Assembly (NCBI GenBank): GCA_008704415.1
Contig: VXIS01000472.1
Location: forward strand, 1-27,514
Length of the DNA: 27,514 nucleotides
Source: Sphaerosporella brunnea
Taxonomy: Eukaryota > Ascomycota > Pezizomycetes > Pezizales > Pyronemataceae
Reading direction: 5' to 3'
Shown here: in pieces, positions 9,766-20,765 of the stretch
How the letters are laid out: every line of letters starts with the position of its first letter
How positions within the stretch are numbered: the first letter of the stretch is position 1
Program-made: the position numbers and the translations under genes
Notes under the pieces: generated by a model
Told to the model about the DNA's origin: nothing
Database searches by the model: none
What the model saw: the letters and a program-made list of their open reading frames with translations, nothing else

Positions 9766-11317
9766 AACTCCGCTTTCACCCTGTTGATCTTGAGCCGTAT
9801 CATCCCCCGAGCACCTCCTCGGTTTCCGGCGGCGTATGTTTGAGCTCGTATTCTTGGAACTTGAAAGCCGGGACGGTGGCGTCGCAGGCGGGGGCGAGGT
9901 AGACTCCACTCAGCTTCTGCAACGCGCCCGCGACCCTGCCAGCCGGTGTGAAAAAAGGCCAAATCCGGCACTTTCTGTCCAAACAAATCCCCCAAACAGG
10001 AGTCCAACGGCCGGCACCTTCTGCTCACTGGAATTCGGTCGACGCACAATTGCGCTACCACTGTCACCGCGGTCCATGAAGTGCAGCCCTGGTAGTCTCG
10101 AGACTTTTGGATCCGAAGTGATCGCCCATTCTTTCGTGACCAGAACGGACTTCTTCGCGTTCGAATCATCCCGGAGCTTGCATATGCGACTGAATTGGCC
10201 GAGAATGGTGCCGTAGGTGTCCTTGGTCGAACGGCCGATCTTGAGGACCAGAGTGCCTGCGGATGGCTCTTCCCAGCCAGTAACTGCGAGGCTTTGGTCG
10301 TTGTAAGTAATAAAATTGTCCCCACGCCTCTCTTAGTGGAATCAGCTTAAGTCATTGTGCCAGCATAGAATTTACTACCAATAGAACGTACCGTTTTTCA
10401 CCGCCATAATCGCGACATCAACCCAGGCGCCATCCACCACACCTCTGAAGCCCTTCAAGACGGAGCCGAACATCCTGTCCTTTTTCTTGTATTCTTTCAC
10501 CATCTGTTCGGCTTGCAATACAGCCGCCTTCAATCCTTTTCTCACGGTAACGTGTTGATCAGTATCCTCTAGAAACCGAAAGGAATTGCCCTCGGAACTT
10601 CTCCTGGGCCTTCTTCTTTTCCGTGATCAGCTGGGCAAGAACAATACCGTGATCCTGACCGGAGGGACTGCTTATCTCGCCGCCTGGATTCAGAGTCCTT
10701 GGAAGCGGCTCCTTGCTGACTTCGGAGGGTTCCAGCACGTGACAATTGGTGATGCCGAACCACGAGCCTTCGGGGTCAACGACGTAGCACCCCAAGGTCC
10801 CAGAGCTTGCAGCACCTACAGTCCCAATGCTCGCACCCATATCCGCGAGCATCTGGTAATTTGCGTTCATAGGATGAAGGGTAGTAGAGGGGCGTTCTGG
10901 TGCATTGCGCTGCACTGAGGCCAGTGGCATCTGGGAGGCAACATCTTGAAGAAATCCCTTGTCCACGATGATATCCGCATCCCGAGGCAAGCGGTCCTTA
11001 TAGGCTTCCAGGATTCTCTTGGCGGCTTCCGGCTCTCCCGAGCAAGCAACGTAGATTCCATTTCCCGCCCCTTCTCGGGAACAAAATCCAGCAGGCCCAA
11101 CCACAATGTGATCGCCAACTTCCCGATCACTACAAAGAGCTCTCACCACTTCCTGCTCGATCCAGCTCCAGGCCTCGACTATCCCTTTCGTTGGGTCCAC
11201 CGGAGAGAGCATAACCTTCCATGGCAGACTGGCAGTGTACTCATCCCAGTCAGGAATCTCCAGGGATCTCGCTTCTTCAGTCGGAAAAGTAGTCGGGGTC
11301 TCCAGTTCTCGGCTCAT
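9697..11317 (-). pseudogene. Trypsin-like serine protease, frame-broken left copy
   Basis: Same gene as 16,201-17,817, with the same ATG (11,315-11,317), intron and stop. It carries four extra bases relative to that copy, each lengthening a short homopolymer: a G at 10,582-10,583, an A at 9,981-9,983, an A at 9,951-9,956 and a C at 9,804-9,808. The first ends the frame after 252 codons, just past the catalytic-His region and before the Asp and Ser. Because all four are one-base homopolymer gains with otherwise near-identical sequence, they are more likely sequencing errors than decay. Marked as broken because that is how the sequence reads. Confidence 0.85.
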
Positions 11318-13679
11318 TTTGTCGATCCTACTAGTAGCGGGAACGGAGCGAGGGCGTCTAAAATAGGGTCAATAACGCAGACGGTGTCCACTCGTTTCGG
11401 TCGATCTCGATAAGTGGTTCGGAGGGAATATTTCTCTTCGGCACTAGTTAGTTGTGAGGTTCCAACATTCCAGCGAGCTTGGCGTGGGGAATCAAAATCA
11501 TTGTCAAGCTCAATATCAGCAAGAAAGCGGCGGCAGCGCATTTCTTGAAGTAGCAAAGGTGTAGATTTAAAGCAAAGCTCAAGCAGGACAACGAGGGACA
11601 AGGACAGGAGAAAATTGGGAATAAGTGGCAGAGGAAACAGGCGAATGGGAGAGGGAGCGAGGAGATCGTTGAGCAGTCTCCTCGTTCCGCTTCACACCCG
11701 TTGCTCTGCCAGGAGACTTGACTTACCGATTGAACAATGTGTAGGTGGGAGTGGTGCCGCCTGACAACTATTTGGACTGCGAATAAGAGACTTTATAAAG
11801 AGCTCGTAAAGTGTAAAGAGTCCGTGAAGGCTTAATTTAAGTAAGCAAGCCACATCTAAGTCATACCGTGAGGAGAACGTGGCGAAGTTACTTTACCACA
11901 GGGCTCGTCGTGTCAACAGTCTCCACCTCCTCAAAATTTGAATCGCGGACAACTCAACAACCACAACAGATTTTTATTTCAAACTTCAGAATGATGATAC
12001 TGAGGCGATTTTTAAAGGGCAGACAAATTCGCTTTTGATTGATTGCAGCAAGTGGTGGTGGTTTTCATTTTTGACGGACGAGAAAAGTGCCTCGAGAGGT
12101 ATCTTTTCTAATGTAAAAACGGCGCTTTCCGGCAAATCCAAACAGGCCCTAAGTGACTTTGCCAATCGTCATGACCGCAAAAGTGCAAAAACCTCCGCAT
12201 TGACGTTATTTTTTTTTAATTAAAAGATTGATGGTCTGAATAGGTAGATAAAGTTTCACAACAAATACTTATGTATTTTGGGGCAGGGAGGCACAGGTGG
12301 AGAGTTATATGGAGCAAGGTGGGTGATTGCGCGAGAGCGAGTGAGCTACATGATGCATCGCAAGTCGTCACTTCGTTTGCAACCCTGAGGATATTTATAA
12401 TGCTTACAATGGTCAAGTTTCGTACCAAGGTGGAGCAGACGTACACATCGACAACAAATATCACTGTTTAATCTGCAAGATAGTTTAAGACCAAGTACCA
12501 GCAGAAACTATTCATCTTTATCATCCCCTCGCATGACAGCACCGGTATCAGGTTAGATCCTTTCCCCTAATCACATCACCCAAGCTGTTTTTGCGGAGTT
12601 CGGGAGCTGGGATTCGGGCGTTGTTGTTCATTGAGTGGGGTTTTTCATAGGGCGGGCAGCTGAACCATTTTTTCTTTCTTGTCAACTACAGATCGTTTTT
12701 TCCTCCTTTACCTTACGCGCCGTTTTGTTTTTACCTCCGTAGTCATTACGTCCCAGTTGGCCTGATATGTACTTTCTTCTATGTATGCTCACCTCGCTGT
12801 AAAGTTTACATTTGTAAACTTTTGACTAGGGGGGCATAAAACAGAGTCAAAAGAGAGGATGTGACGTGGGTATATGTCCTTAGGAAATAATAGTTTAAAC
12901 AGGACCATGCAAATCTAATTTTGGTGACTCACAACACTAAGGTCATCCGCAAAAGCACCTGGTCACGTGTATGTAGCGAGCGACACTCACAAGAAAACAA
13001 GCGTGGCACGATGGTTACCTGTAGGAGGAGTCCCACTCCTTGCACAATTCATGATTAATCACCTGGGATTTTAAGCCATCAGATTGACGGTCAAAAAACA
13101 AAACGACACGAGACCCCCTGGTAAGACGGGCGCGAAATAGGTAACAGAAAAACGGAGACCCCAGAATGACAGTTGACATTTAGTACCTTAATTGCTCGCT
13201 ACCAGTAAAAGCCTACCCCCTCCCCTCGAAGTGTAAAACTTCCAACATCAACGATTCGTGTATAACAAGAAAAAAAAAATTTACAGACACGGAACACGAA
13301 TAATGGGACCGACAAAACCAAAAAAAACCGGGTCAGTTTTGTCCGAACCACAAATAGGATAGAGTACGTACTGTATGCACCGACCTAGCGGACAAGTCGT
13401 TCTAGATCAATAATAATCTCACCCGCTCGCCCCGCCCTCCCCCGCCCCTCCGACTCCCACAAAAAAATAGCATCAACCCGCGATATGGCACCCAGCCCCG
13501 CAGCGCGATGATAGCCACTATCATTCACCCAGACTCATCAGCCACAAATCTCCAAAAATCCAGCCCAGCCACAGTCATCGGATCCCGATTCAACGAATAT
13601 CCCTCCTCCACCCATCTTCAAACCCGCAGCCCCAGAAAAGCCCAAAAAATCTTCCACCCCTCTTTTCCTCCTCTCCGTT
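11318..13679. other. Protease upstream region and inner left arm
   Basis: No supported gene in about 2.4 kb. For the minus-strand protease it holds a TATAAA-like box (about 11,792-11,798) and a GTAAGT that could start a leader intron. Further in, the sequence is A/T-rich with an interrupted dyad at 12,801-12,822, then becomes strongly C-rich with few G from about 13,420 to the axis. Open frames here (for example 12,035-12,223, 12,216-12,464) are not preserved in the other arm. Confidence 0.45.
12801..12822. repeat. Short perfect inverted repeat
   Basis: Two 10-bp arms (AAAGTTTACA and its reverse complement) are separated by TT. The mirrored site near 14,677-14,698 is imperfect, with the second arm altered. 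Could be a protein site or chance in A/T-rich DNA. Confidence 0.6.
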
Positions 13680-13750
13680 GTCCCCCCCCCTGGCCCCCCC
13701 CCCCCTTACTTCGTTTCTGTTTGTTTAGTTGAGACCCCCCCCCCGAAGAT
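13680..13750. other. Axis / loop of the palindrome with C homopolymer tracts
   Basis: Paired positions around 13,495/13,909 put the symmetry axis near 13,702. The sequence here is not itself symmetrical: long C runs lie on the same strand on both sides (about 13,682-13,690, 13,694-13,706 and 13,734-13,744), where true symmetry would turn the right-hand run into G. Between them lies a short T-rich non-repeated stretch. The axis therefore behaves as a loop or as a low-quality turn point. Confidence 0.7.
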
Positions 13751-15915
13751 GGGTCTTTTTTTGGTGCCTCTTGGCGAGGTTCCCTTGGTTGAAGAATGGG
13801 ATGAGGAGGATAGATCGGGAATCGGGATCCGAGGACTGTGGCTGGGCTGGAGTTGGGAGATTTGTGGCTATGATCATGGGTGAATGATATGGCATCATCG
13901 CGCGCGGGCTGGGTGCCATATCGCGGGTTGAGTGCTATTTTTGTGGCCGTCGGGAGGGGCGGGGGCGGGCGGGGCGAGCCGGGTGAGATATTATGTCTAA
14001 ACCGACCTTTCCGCTAGAGTCCGGGCATACAGTACGTACTCTACCTATTGGTGTTCGGACAAAACTGACCCCGTTTTTGGTTGTTCGGTCCCATAAGTCG
14101 GGTCCTGTCTGTAAATTTTTTTTCTTTTATACACAATCGTGAGGTTGGAAGTTTACACTGACGAGGGGAGGGGTAAGCTTTACTGTAGCGAGCATTAAGG
14201 TACGAACGTCACCTGTCAATCCGGGGTCTCCGTTCGTTACCTATTTCGCGCCCCGTCACCAGGGGGTCTCGTTCGTTGTTTTTGACCGTCACCTGAGTGG
14301 CTTAAATCCCAGTGATATCCAATGAAGGGTGCAAAAGAAGTGGGCTCTCCACTCATTAGCTTGCGCTGCCAGCCACGCACTGACAGGCGCTCTCGAGATA
14401 GTCACTAGCCAGCACTCCTACTGTACCAGCCACTGTCACCAGCCACCTCGTCCGTTGTTTTTCCTGGTTCGATGTTCGGGAGTGTCATCTCGGGAATTTG
14501 GTTCGCACCTTGATGCTCGCTACAATACACTGACCAGGGGCTTTTGCGATGACCAGGAGTTGGAGGCACCAAAATTAGATTTGCAATGGTCCGTGTAAAC
14601 TATGATGTCCGAAGACATATCCCCACGGCACAGCCGCGCTGTAAACCACGCTGTTTTATGCCCCCCTTAGTCAAAAGTTTACAAATTTAACTTACAGCGA
14701 GGTGAGCATACATAGAAGAAAGTACATATCAGGCCAACGGGGACGAATAAATGACGGAGAGTAAAAAAAAAACGGCGCGTAGAGGTAAAAGGAGGAAAAA
14801 CGATCTGTAGTTGACAAGAAAGAAAAAATGGTTCAGCTGCCCGCCCCTATGAAAAACCCCACTCAATGAACAACAACGCCCGAATCCCAGCTCCCGAACT
14901 CCGCAAAAACAGCTTGGGTGATGTGAAAAAAAAAAAAATTAGGGGAAAGGATCTTAGACCTGATACCGGGTGCTGTCATGCGAGGGGATGATAAAGATGA
15001 ATATGTTCTGCTGGTACTTGGTCTTAAACTATCTTGCCAGATTAAACAGTTGATATTTGTTGTCGATGTGTACGTCTGCTCCACCTTGGTACGAAACTTG
15101 ACCATTGTAAGCATTATAAATATCCTCAGGGTTGCAAACGAAGTGACGACTTGCGATGGCATCATGTAGCATCACTCGCTCTCGCGCAATCACCCACCTT
15201 GCTCCATATAACTCTCCACCCTGTGCCTCACCTGCCCCAAAATACATAAGTATTTGTTGTGAAACTTTATCTACCTATTCAGACCATCAATCTTTTAATT
15301 AAAAAAAAATAACGTCATGCGGGAGGTTTTTGCACTTTTGCGGTCATGACGATTGGCAAAGTCACTTAGGGCCTGTTTGGATTTGCCGGAAAGCGCCGTT
15401 TTACATTAGAAAAGATACCTCTCGAGGCACTTTTCTCGTCCGTCAAAAATGAAAACCACCACCACTTGCTGCAATCAATCAAAAGCGAATTTGTCTGCCC
15501 TTTAAAAATCGCCTCAGTATCATCATTCTGAAGTTTGAAATAAAAATCTGTTGTGGTTGTTGAGTTGTCCGCGATTCAAATTTTGAGGAGGTGGAGACTG
15601 TTGACACGACGAGCCCTGTGGTAAAGTAACTTCGCCACGTTCTCCTCACGGTATGACTTAGATGTGGCTTGCTTACTTAAATTAAGCCTTCACGGACTCT
15701 TTACACTTTACGAGCTCTTTATAAAGTCTCTTATTCGCAGTCCAAATAGTTGTCAGGCGGCACCACTCCCACCTACACATTGTTCAATCGGTAAGTCAAG
15801 TCTCCTGGCAGAGCAACGGGTGTGAAGCGGAACGAGGAGACTGCTCAACGATCTCCTCGCTCCCTCTCCCATTCGCCTGTTTCCTCTGCCACTTATTCCC
15901 AATTTTCTCCTGTCC
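13751..15915. other. Inner right arm, divergent, with a right-only insert
   Basis: No supported gene. Mirrors the inner left arm but with many indels and substitutions between about 13.8 and 15.0 kb, far more than elsewhere. About 110 extra bases around 14,350-14,520, rich in CCAGCCAC-like words, have no clear counterpart on the left. From about 15.3 kb the match becomes near perfect. Confidence 0.55.
15720..15796 (+). promoter_or_regulatory. Candidate protease promoter (TATA box) and leader-intron donor
   Basis: TATAAA at about 15,720-15,725 lies some 480 bp upstream of the protease ATG. A consensus GTAAGT donor follows at 15,791. A leader intron ending at one of several AGs before 16,201 would explain the long leader, for example TTTTAG near 16,158 just after TTGAC. 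This is inference from motifs only. Confidence 0.35.
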
Positions 15916-16200
15916 TTGTCCCTCGTTGTCCTGCTTGAGCTTTGCTTTAAATCTACACCTTTGCTACTTCAAGAAATGCGCTGCCGCCGCTTTCTTGCTG
16001 ATATTGAGCTTGACAATGATTTTGATTCCCCACGCCAAGCTCGCTGGAATGTTGGAACCTCACAACTAACTAGTGCCGAAGAGAAATATTCCCTCCGAAC
16101 CACTTATCGAGATCCGACCGAAACGAGTGGACACCGTCTGCGTTATTGACCCTATTTTAGACGCCCTCGCTCCGTTCCCGCTACTAGTAGGATCGACAAA

Positions 16201-17817
16201 ATGAGCCGAGAACTGGAGACCCCGACTACTTTTCCGACTGAAGAAGCGAGATCCCTGGAGATTCCTGACTGGGATGAGTACACTGCCAGTCTGCCATGGA
16301 AGGTTATGCTCTCTCCGGTGGACCCAACGAAAGGGATAGTCGAGGCCTGGAGCTGGATCGAGCAGGAAGTGGTGAGAGCTCTTTGTAGTGATCGGGAAGT
16401 TGGCGATCACATTGTGGTTGGGCCTGCTGGATTTTGTTCCCGAGAAGGGGCGGGAAATGGAATCTACGTTGCTTGCTCGGGAGAGCCGGAAGCCGCCAAG
16501 AGAATCCTGGAAGCCTATAAGGACCGCTTGCCTCGGGATGCGGATATCATCGTGGACAAGGGATTTCTTCAAGATGTTGCCTCCCAGATGCCACTGGCCT
16601 CAGTGCAGCGCAATGCACCAGAACGCCCCTCTACTACCCTTCATCCTATGAACGCAAATTACCAGATGCTCGCGGATATGGGTGCGAGCATTGGGACTGT
16701 AGGTGCTGCAAGCTCTGGGACCTTGGGGTGCTACGTCGTTGACCCCGAAGGCTCGTGGTTCGGCATCACCAATTGTCACGTGCTGGAACCCTCCGAAGTC
16801 AGCAAGGAGCCGCTTCCAAGGACTCTGAATCCAGGCGGCGAGATAAGCAGTCCCTCCGGTCAGGATCACGGTATTGTTCTTGCCCAGCTGATCACGGAAA
16901 AGAAGAAGGCCCAGGAGAAGTTCCGAGGGCAATTCTTTCGGTTTCTAGAGGATACTGATCAACACGTTACCGTGAGAAAAGGATTGAAGGCGGCTGTATT
17001 GCAAGCCGAACAGATGGTGAAAGAATACAAGAAAAAGGACAGGATGTTCGGCTCCGTCTTGAAGGGCTTCAGAGGTGTGGTGGATGGCGCCTGGGTTGAT
17101 GTCGCGATTATGGCGGTGAAAAACGGTACGTTCTATTGGTAGTAAATTCTATGCTGGCACAATGACTTAAGCTGATTCCACTAAGAGAGGCGTGGGGACA
17201 ATTTTATTACTTACAACGACCAAAGCCTCGCAGTTACTGGCTGGGAAGAGCCATCCGCAGGCACTCTGGTCCTCAAGATCGGCCGTTCGACCAAGGACAC
17301 CTACGGCACCATTCTCGGCCAATTCAGTCGCATATGCAAGCTCCGGGATGATTCGAACGCGAAGAAGTCCGTTCTGGTCACGAAAGAATGGGCGATCACT
17401 TCGGATCCAAAAGTCTCGAGACTACCAGGGCTGCACTTCATGGACCGCGGTGACAGTGGTAGCGCAATTGTGCGTCGACCGAATTCCAGTGAGCAGAAGG
17501 TGCCGGCCGTTGGACTCCTGTTTGGGGGATTTGTTGGACAGAAAGTGCCGGATTTGGCCTTTTTCACACCGGCTGGCAGGGTCGCGGGCGCGTTGCAGAA
17601 GCTGAGTGGAGTCTACCTCGCCCCCGCCTGCGACGCCACCGTCCCGGCTTTCAAGTTCCAAGAATACGAGCTCAAACATACGCCGCCGGAAACCGAGGAG
17701 GTGCTCGGGGATGATACGGCTCAAGATCAACAGGGTGAAAGCGGAGTTGTTGCTGTTGAAGACGTCCCTGACATCGACTGGACGGAGAAACAGTATGACC
17801 TCTTCCGAGACTTGTGA
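16201..17817 (+). CDS. Trypsin-like serine protease (PA clan), intact copy
   Basis: Two exons, 16,201-17,125 and 17,186-17,817, joined across a 60-bp GTACGT..CTAAG intron, give 518 residues. The catalytic triad is readable: His193 in GITNCHV, Asp300 in WVDVAIM and Ser399 in RGDSGSA. A KIGRSTKDTYGTI segment (about residues 336-350) matches the beta-strand region before the Ser loop in fungal trypsin-like peptidases. A long N-terminal region (about 170 residues) of unknown fold precedes the protease domain, and a Lys-rich helical insert (about 232-282) lies between His and Asp. The C-terminus is acidic, ending DIDWTE..DLFRDL. There is no signal peptide, so it probably acts inside the cell; the substrate is unknown. 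The ATG is preceded by AAA. Codons downstream of the stop contain a second copy of the 3' end. Confidence 0.85.
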
Positions 17818-18000
17818 GGGCGCTGCGCGTGATTCTTTTGCTTTTTTTGTGATTCTTTTACTTTTTGCTTTGATTTATTAATTTTTTGTTGCTGTTGAAG
17901 ATATCCCTGACATCGACTGGACGGAGAACCAGTATGACTTCTGGGACTTGCGAGGGCGCTGCGGCGTGATTCTTTGCTTTTTTTGTGATTCTTTTACTTG
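17749..18000 (+). repeat. Tandem duplication of the protease gene 3' end (right copy)
   Basis: Copy 1 at 17,749-17,887 includes the last codons and TGA stop (17,815-17,817). Copy 2 at about 17,888-18,000 repeats the coding words VAVED.PDIDWTE.QYD with substitutions and lacks the in-register stop. Both copies carry the TGATTCTTTT/GCTTTTTTTG trailer, so the unit spans the stop and the 3' UTR. Confidence 0.85.
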
Positions 18001-18839
18001 GTCGTAGGGTCCTTAGTCATCCACAACCTACAGGGTCTCAATAAACCTCATACATTGTTGAAAATGTGAAGCTTTTGTGTGTACGTTCCCGCAATGTGCG
18101 TCGCGAACGGAGGTTATTGAGGCCCCCTTATGGTACATGTGATATCTCCAGTTTCTGGCCGCCCTGCCGTCCAACCTGCCAGCCCCAAAGCCCCAAAGCC
18201 CCGACGCGTGTTTGGATGGAAACTTACAATTCGGCAACCACAACTTCTTGCATGGTATCCCGAAGCATGGTGTAGAAAACAGGGTCTCGTCGGAGAAGGT
18301 AGGGTACCGTATGTACTCTATAGTACCGAGACATGGAATCAACTGCGGATCCAGGGATTGAGCTTGCAGAGCTACATATTTCCCTACATCACTTACGTCA
18401 GGACGTTGTGTTTTGTGTGTGGTTGGGTGTTGTGTGTTATTTCGGCTCGCTGATATCAGGGACAGACATAGACACAGACACGGCACGGAGGAAGGAAGGA
18501 AGGAAGGAAGGAACTCGGACCTCTCAGGGGGGAAATATCTCCACATCGATAGCACATCAACATCACATCACATCACAAAATGAAAGCGGCGGGGTTGATG
18601 ATTCACGCACGTGGCGTGTTTCAGGTTTTTACATAAGTGCCCAAGCGAGTTACCAGGGACGCGCACACACACGGCCGAGCCGTGGCCCCTGGAAACGATT
18701 GGGGGAAATGGAAAATTATGGCGCCGTAGACAACATGAACAATAAAAAAACAAAAAAACAAAACACTTGGATGGATGGATGGATGAGTAACCAGTTTCTA
18801 CAAGCAAGCAAAAATGGAAAAAAGAAATCAATAATCAAA
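18001..18839. other. Intergenic spacer with simple repeats (mirror)
   Basis: Mirror of 8,675-9,513. Contains the GGAA/TTCC microsatellite at 18,488-18,513 and the GGAT/ATCC run near 18,769-18,785. No supported gene. Confidence 0.5.
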
Positions 18840-19645
18840 TTAGATAACCGCCGCCGCCAAAGCCGCCAAAGCCGCCGCCGCAACCGCAACAGCGGCTCCT
18901 CCTCCTCCTTCAACAACGCTGCGAGCACCAGCGTTGCTGCGGGCAACATCAGAGGCACCAGCCGTCGACGCCGCCGCCGTCGCCGCCGCAGTCTCAGATG
19001 CGGAAACGTGTTCGTACGACGGGGTGGCGGAAGCCTCGACCGCCGACACGGCGTTGTGGCGCTTGACAAGTCTTTTAGCCGCAGCAGCGGAGGAGGAGGG
19101 GAGAGGAACAGCCTCGGAGACGAGCGAGACCAGCGAGGAGCTGTAGGTGTGGATTGCGAGCTGGGCTTCGGCGTTGTATGTGGCGCTGCAACGCATTGAG
19201 TCAAGTCAGTTGAGCAAATTTCCTTTTTCTTCCTGCCTGGGGGAGTTGGCGACTGACATGTCGTCTTCGGAACACTATTCCACACGGTCAGTCAGTCGGT
19301 TTTTCTTTGATTGAGAGCTCCCGGGGAGAGGGCGAACATTTGCGCTGATGCAAGCATCGAGGTCGGAAAACACCTGCGAGGACTGTACACACGACGCCAC
19401 CTGTTGCAGCTGCTCGACGACGTCTGTAACGCCGGCCGCCGCATTGAGACACTGTTGCCAATGATCACCGTCAGCATCTCATAGCTCCGGTAATGCGTGC
19501 GGATACGAACCGCCGCCGACTGCGCCTGGGCCACCGTGACGTCGTAGTAGGTGCTCTTGCATGCGGTAACGCAGGCGGGCTCCTGGGCGGCCACAAGGGC
19601 CGCGGCGCCACCCAGAACGATAAGCAACGACGATCGAGTGAGCAT
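18840..19645 (-). CDS. Small secreted cysteine protein, probably GPI-anchored (right copy)
   Basis: Mirror image of the gene at 7,869-8,674 with the same deduced protein. Exons in transcript order are 19,511-19,645, 19,338-19,451, 19,258-19,274 and 18,840-19,185. Signal peptide, six cysteines, Ser/Ala-rich region and hydrophobic GPI-type tail are identical. Absolute identity over introns as well as exons is notable, because a genuine older duplication would be expected to differ in introns first. Confidence 0.7.
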
Positions 19646-20765
19646 TTTGTACGCGGTGAAAAGAGCGTATGTATTCAAAAAAAAAAAAAAAGCCCCTCTT
19701 GTAACAAAAAACGAGAAAGGCGGACGGTGAGACTGTGGGTATAAACCACGCGCAGATATGGTTCTTATGTGCACACATAGGAACCCCGATCCCCCCCCCA
19801 TCGCCAACCACAAAAACCTGTAATTTAGATACGGCTTGCTAGCATAAGGGGCTACTGCTATGTGGAGACGATTTCTGCAGGACCTCTCACTAGCTACATA
19901 GCAGTATAAGGACATGGGACTGGATAAATGCGGTTTTCTTTCTTTCTTGGAAGGAAGTTATAGAATACGTGCGGGTGCTAAGTACTAGTAGTAACTGCCA
20001 AGGATAGCCATCAATAATACATGTTACGGGATAACTATCATACGCCGCCGCAGTCATTGATTCCCCCCCCGAGTCAGCGAACATGAAGCGACAAGTCTGT
20101 GGTGCTTGTGTAGAACTAGAGTACACGCAGCAGCGCTCACCAATGCCCGCGAATCATTTCGGAGCTTGGCTCGTTGGTGTCTTTCCTCATCGAAAATTCG
20201 GAAAGTTCCTAGTCTTCAAGCGAGCCTGTCTGTACCTGCATGCATGCAGCATGCAACCCCTCGCGTGGAAACCTACCATGGGTATATAATAGTATGTCCG
20301 CGTGCATACTTAGTACGTGCTCGTCCGAGCAATTGAACCACCATCACCATCACCACCATCACATGTAGAGTACAAGCAATGGCTTGTCTTCCGCATAGAG
20401 TATTTATGCCGCGTTTCCTATGCCGCGTTTCCATCCTTCCCCAAAGGGGTATTACATACAACAAACAAACAAACAAACAAACAAACACAAACATGATGCT
20501 CACTCAACAAGATTCCGTTTACATTTACCCCCTTTTAAGCTTGAGAGTCGCGGAAATGGGGCGGCGGCCCCTTCAGGCTGCCACCCCCCGACAATGATCA
20601 ATACCTTCCCCACAGTACCGCCCAAGAAAGGAAGCTACATACATGTACATACCCTCACCGCTACCTCCGAAGGCTTTCCAGCGCCGAGTTCATGTTCAGT
20701 TTCCTGGCCCTGACCTCCGTGAGGCACCGCGTCCTCGTCAATTGTTAGTAGTGGTGTTTTGCCGG
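19646..20765. other. Microsatellite-rich intergenic spacer (mirror)
   Basis: Mirror of 6,749-7,868, with the CAAA/TTTG microsatellite at 20,461-20,493. No supported gene. Confidence 0.5.

Larger units (their letters stand above)
1..13690 (+). repeat. Left arm of a giant inverted repeat
   Basis: This arm reads, base for base over long stretches, as the reverse complement of the right half. Translated stretches recur on the opposite strand at mirrored positions: the six-cysteine secreted protein at 7,869-8,674 mirrors 18,840-19,645 and the RNase H relic at 6,059-6,748 mirrors 20,766-21,455. Agreement is near perfect from about 2.9 to 12.2 kb and decays toward the axis. Outer and SET2 sequence reads cleanly here, whereas the protease region (9.7-10.6 kb) carries four extra homopolymer bases relative to the other arm. 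Confidence 0.97.

Noticed and set aside
11314..11601. Minus-strand frame upstream of the protease (mirror 15,916-16,149)
   Set aside because: Starts at a non-ATG codon and its end differs between the arms through an indel. More likely protease leader sequence.
12035..12223. 62-codon frame in the inner left arm
   Set aside because: Not preserved in the mirrored sequence and without recognisable features. No tRNA or rRNA signature was seen here either.
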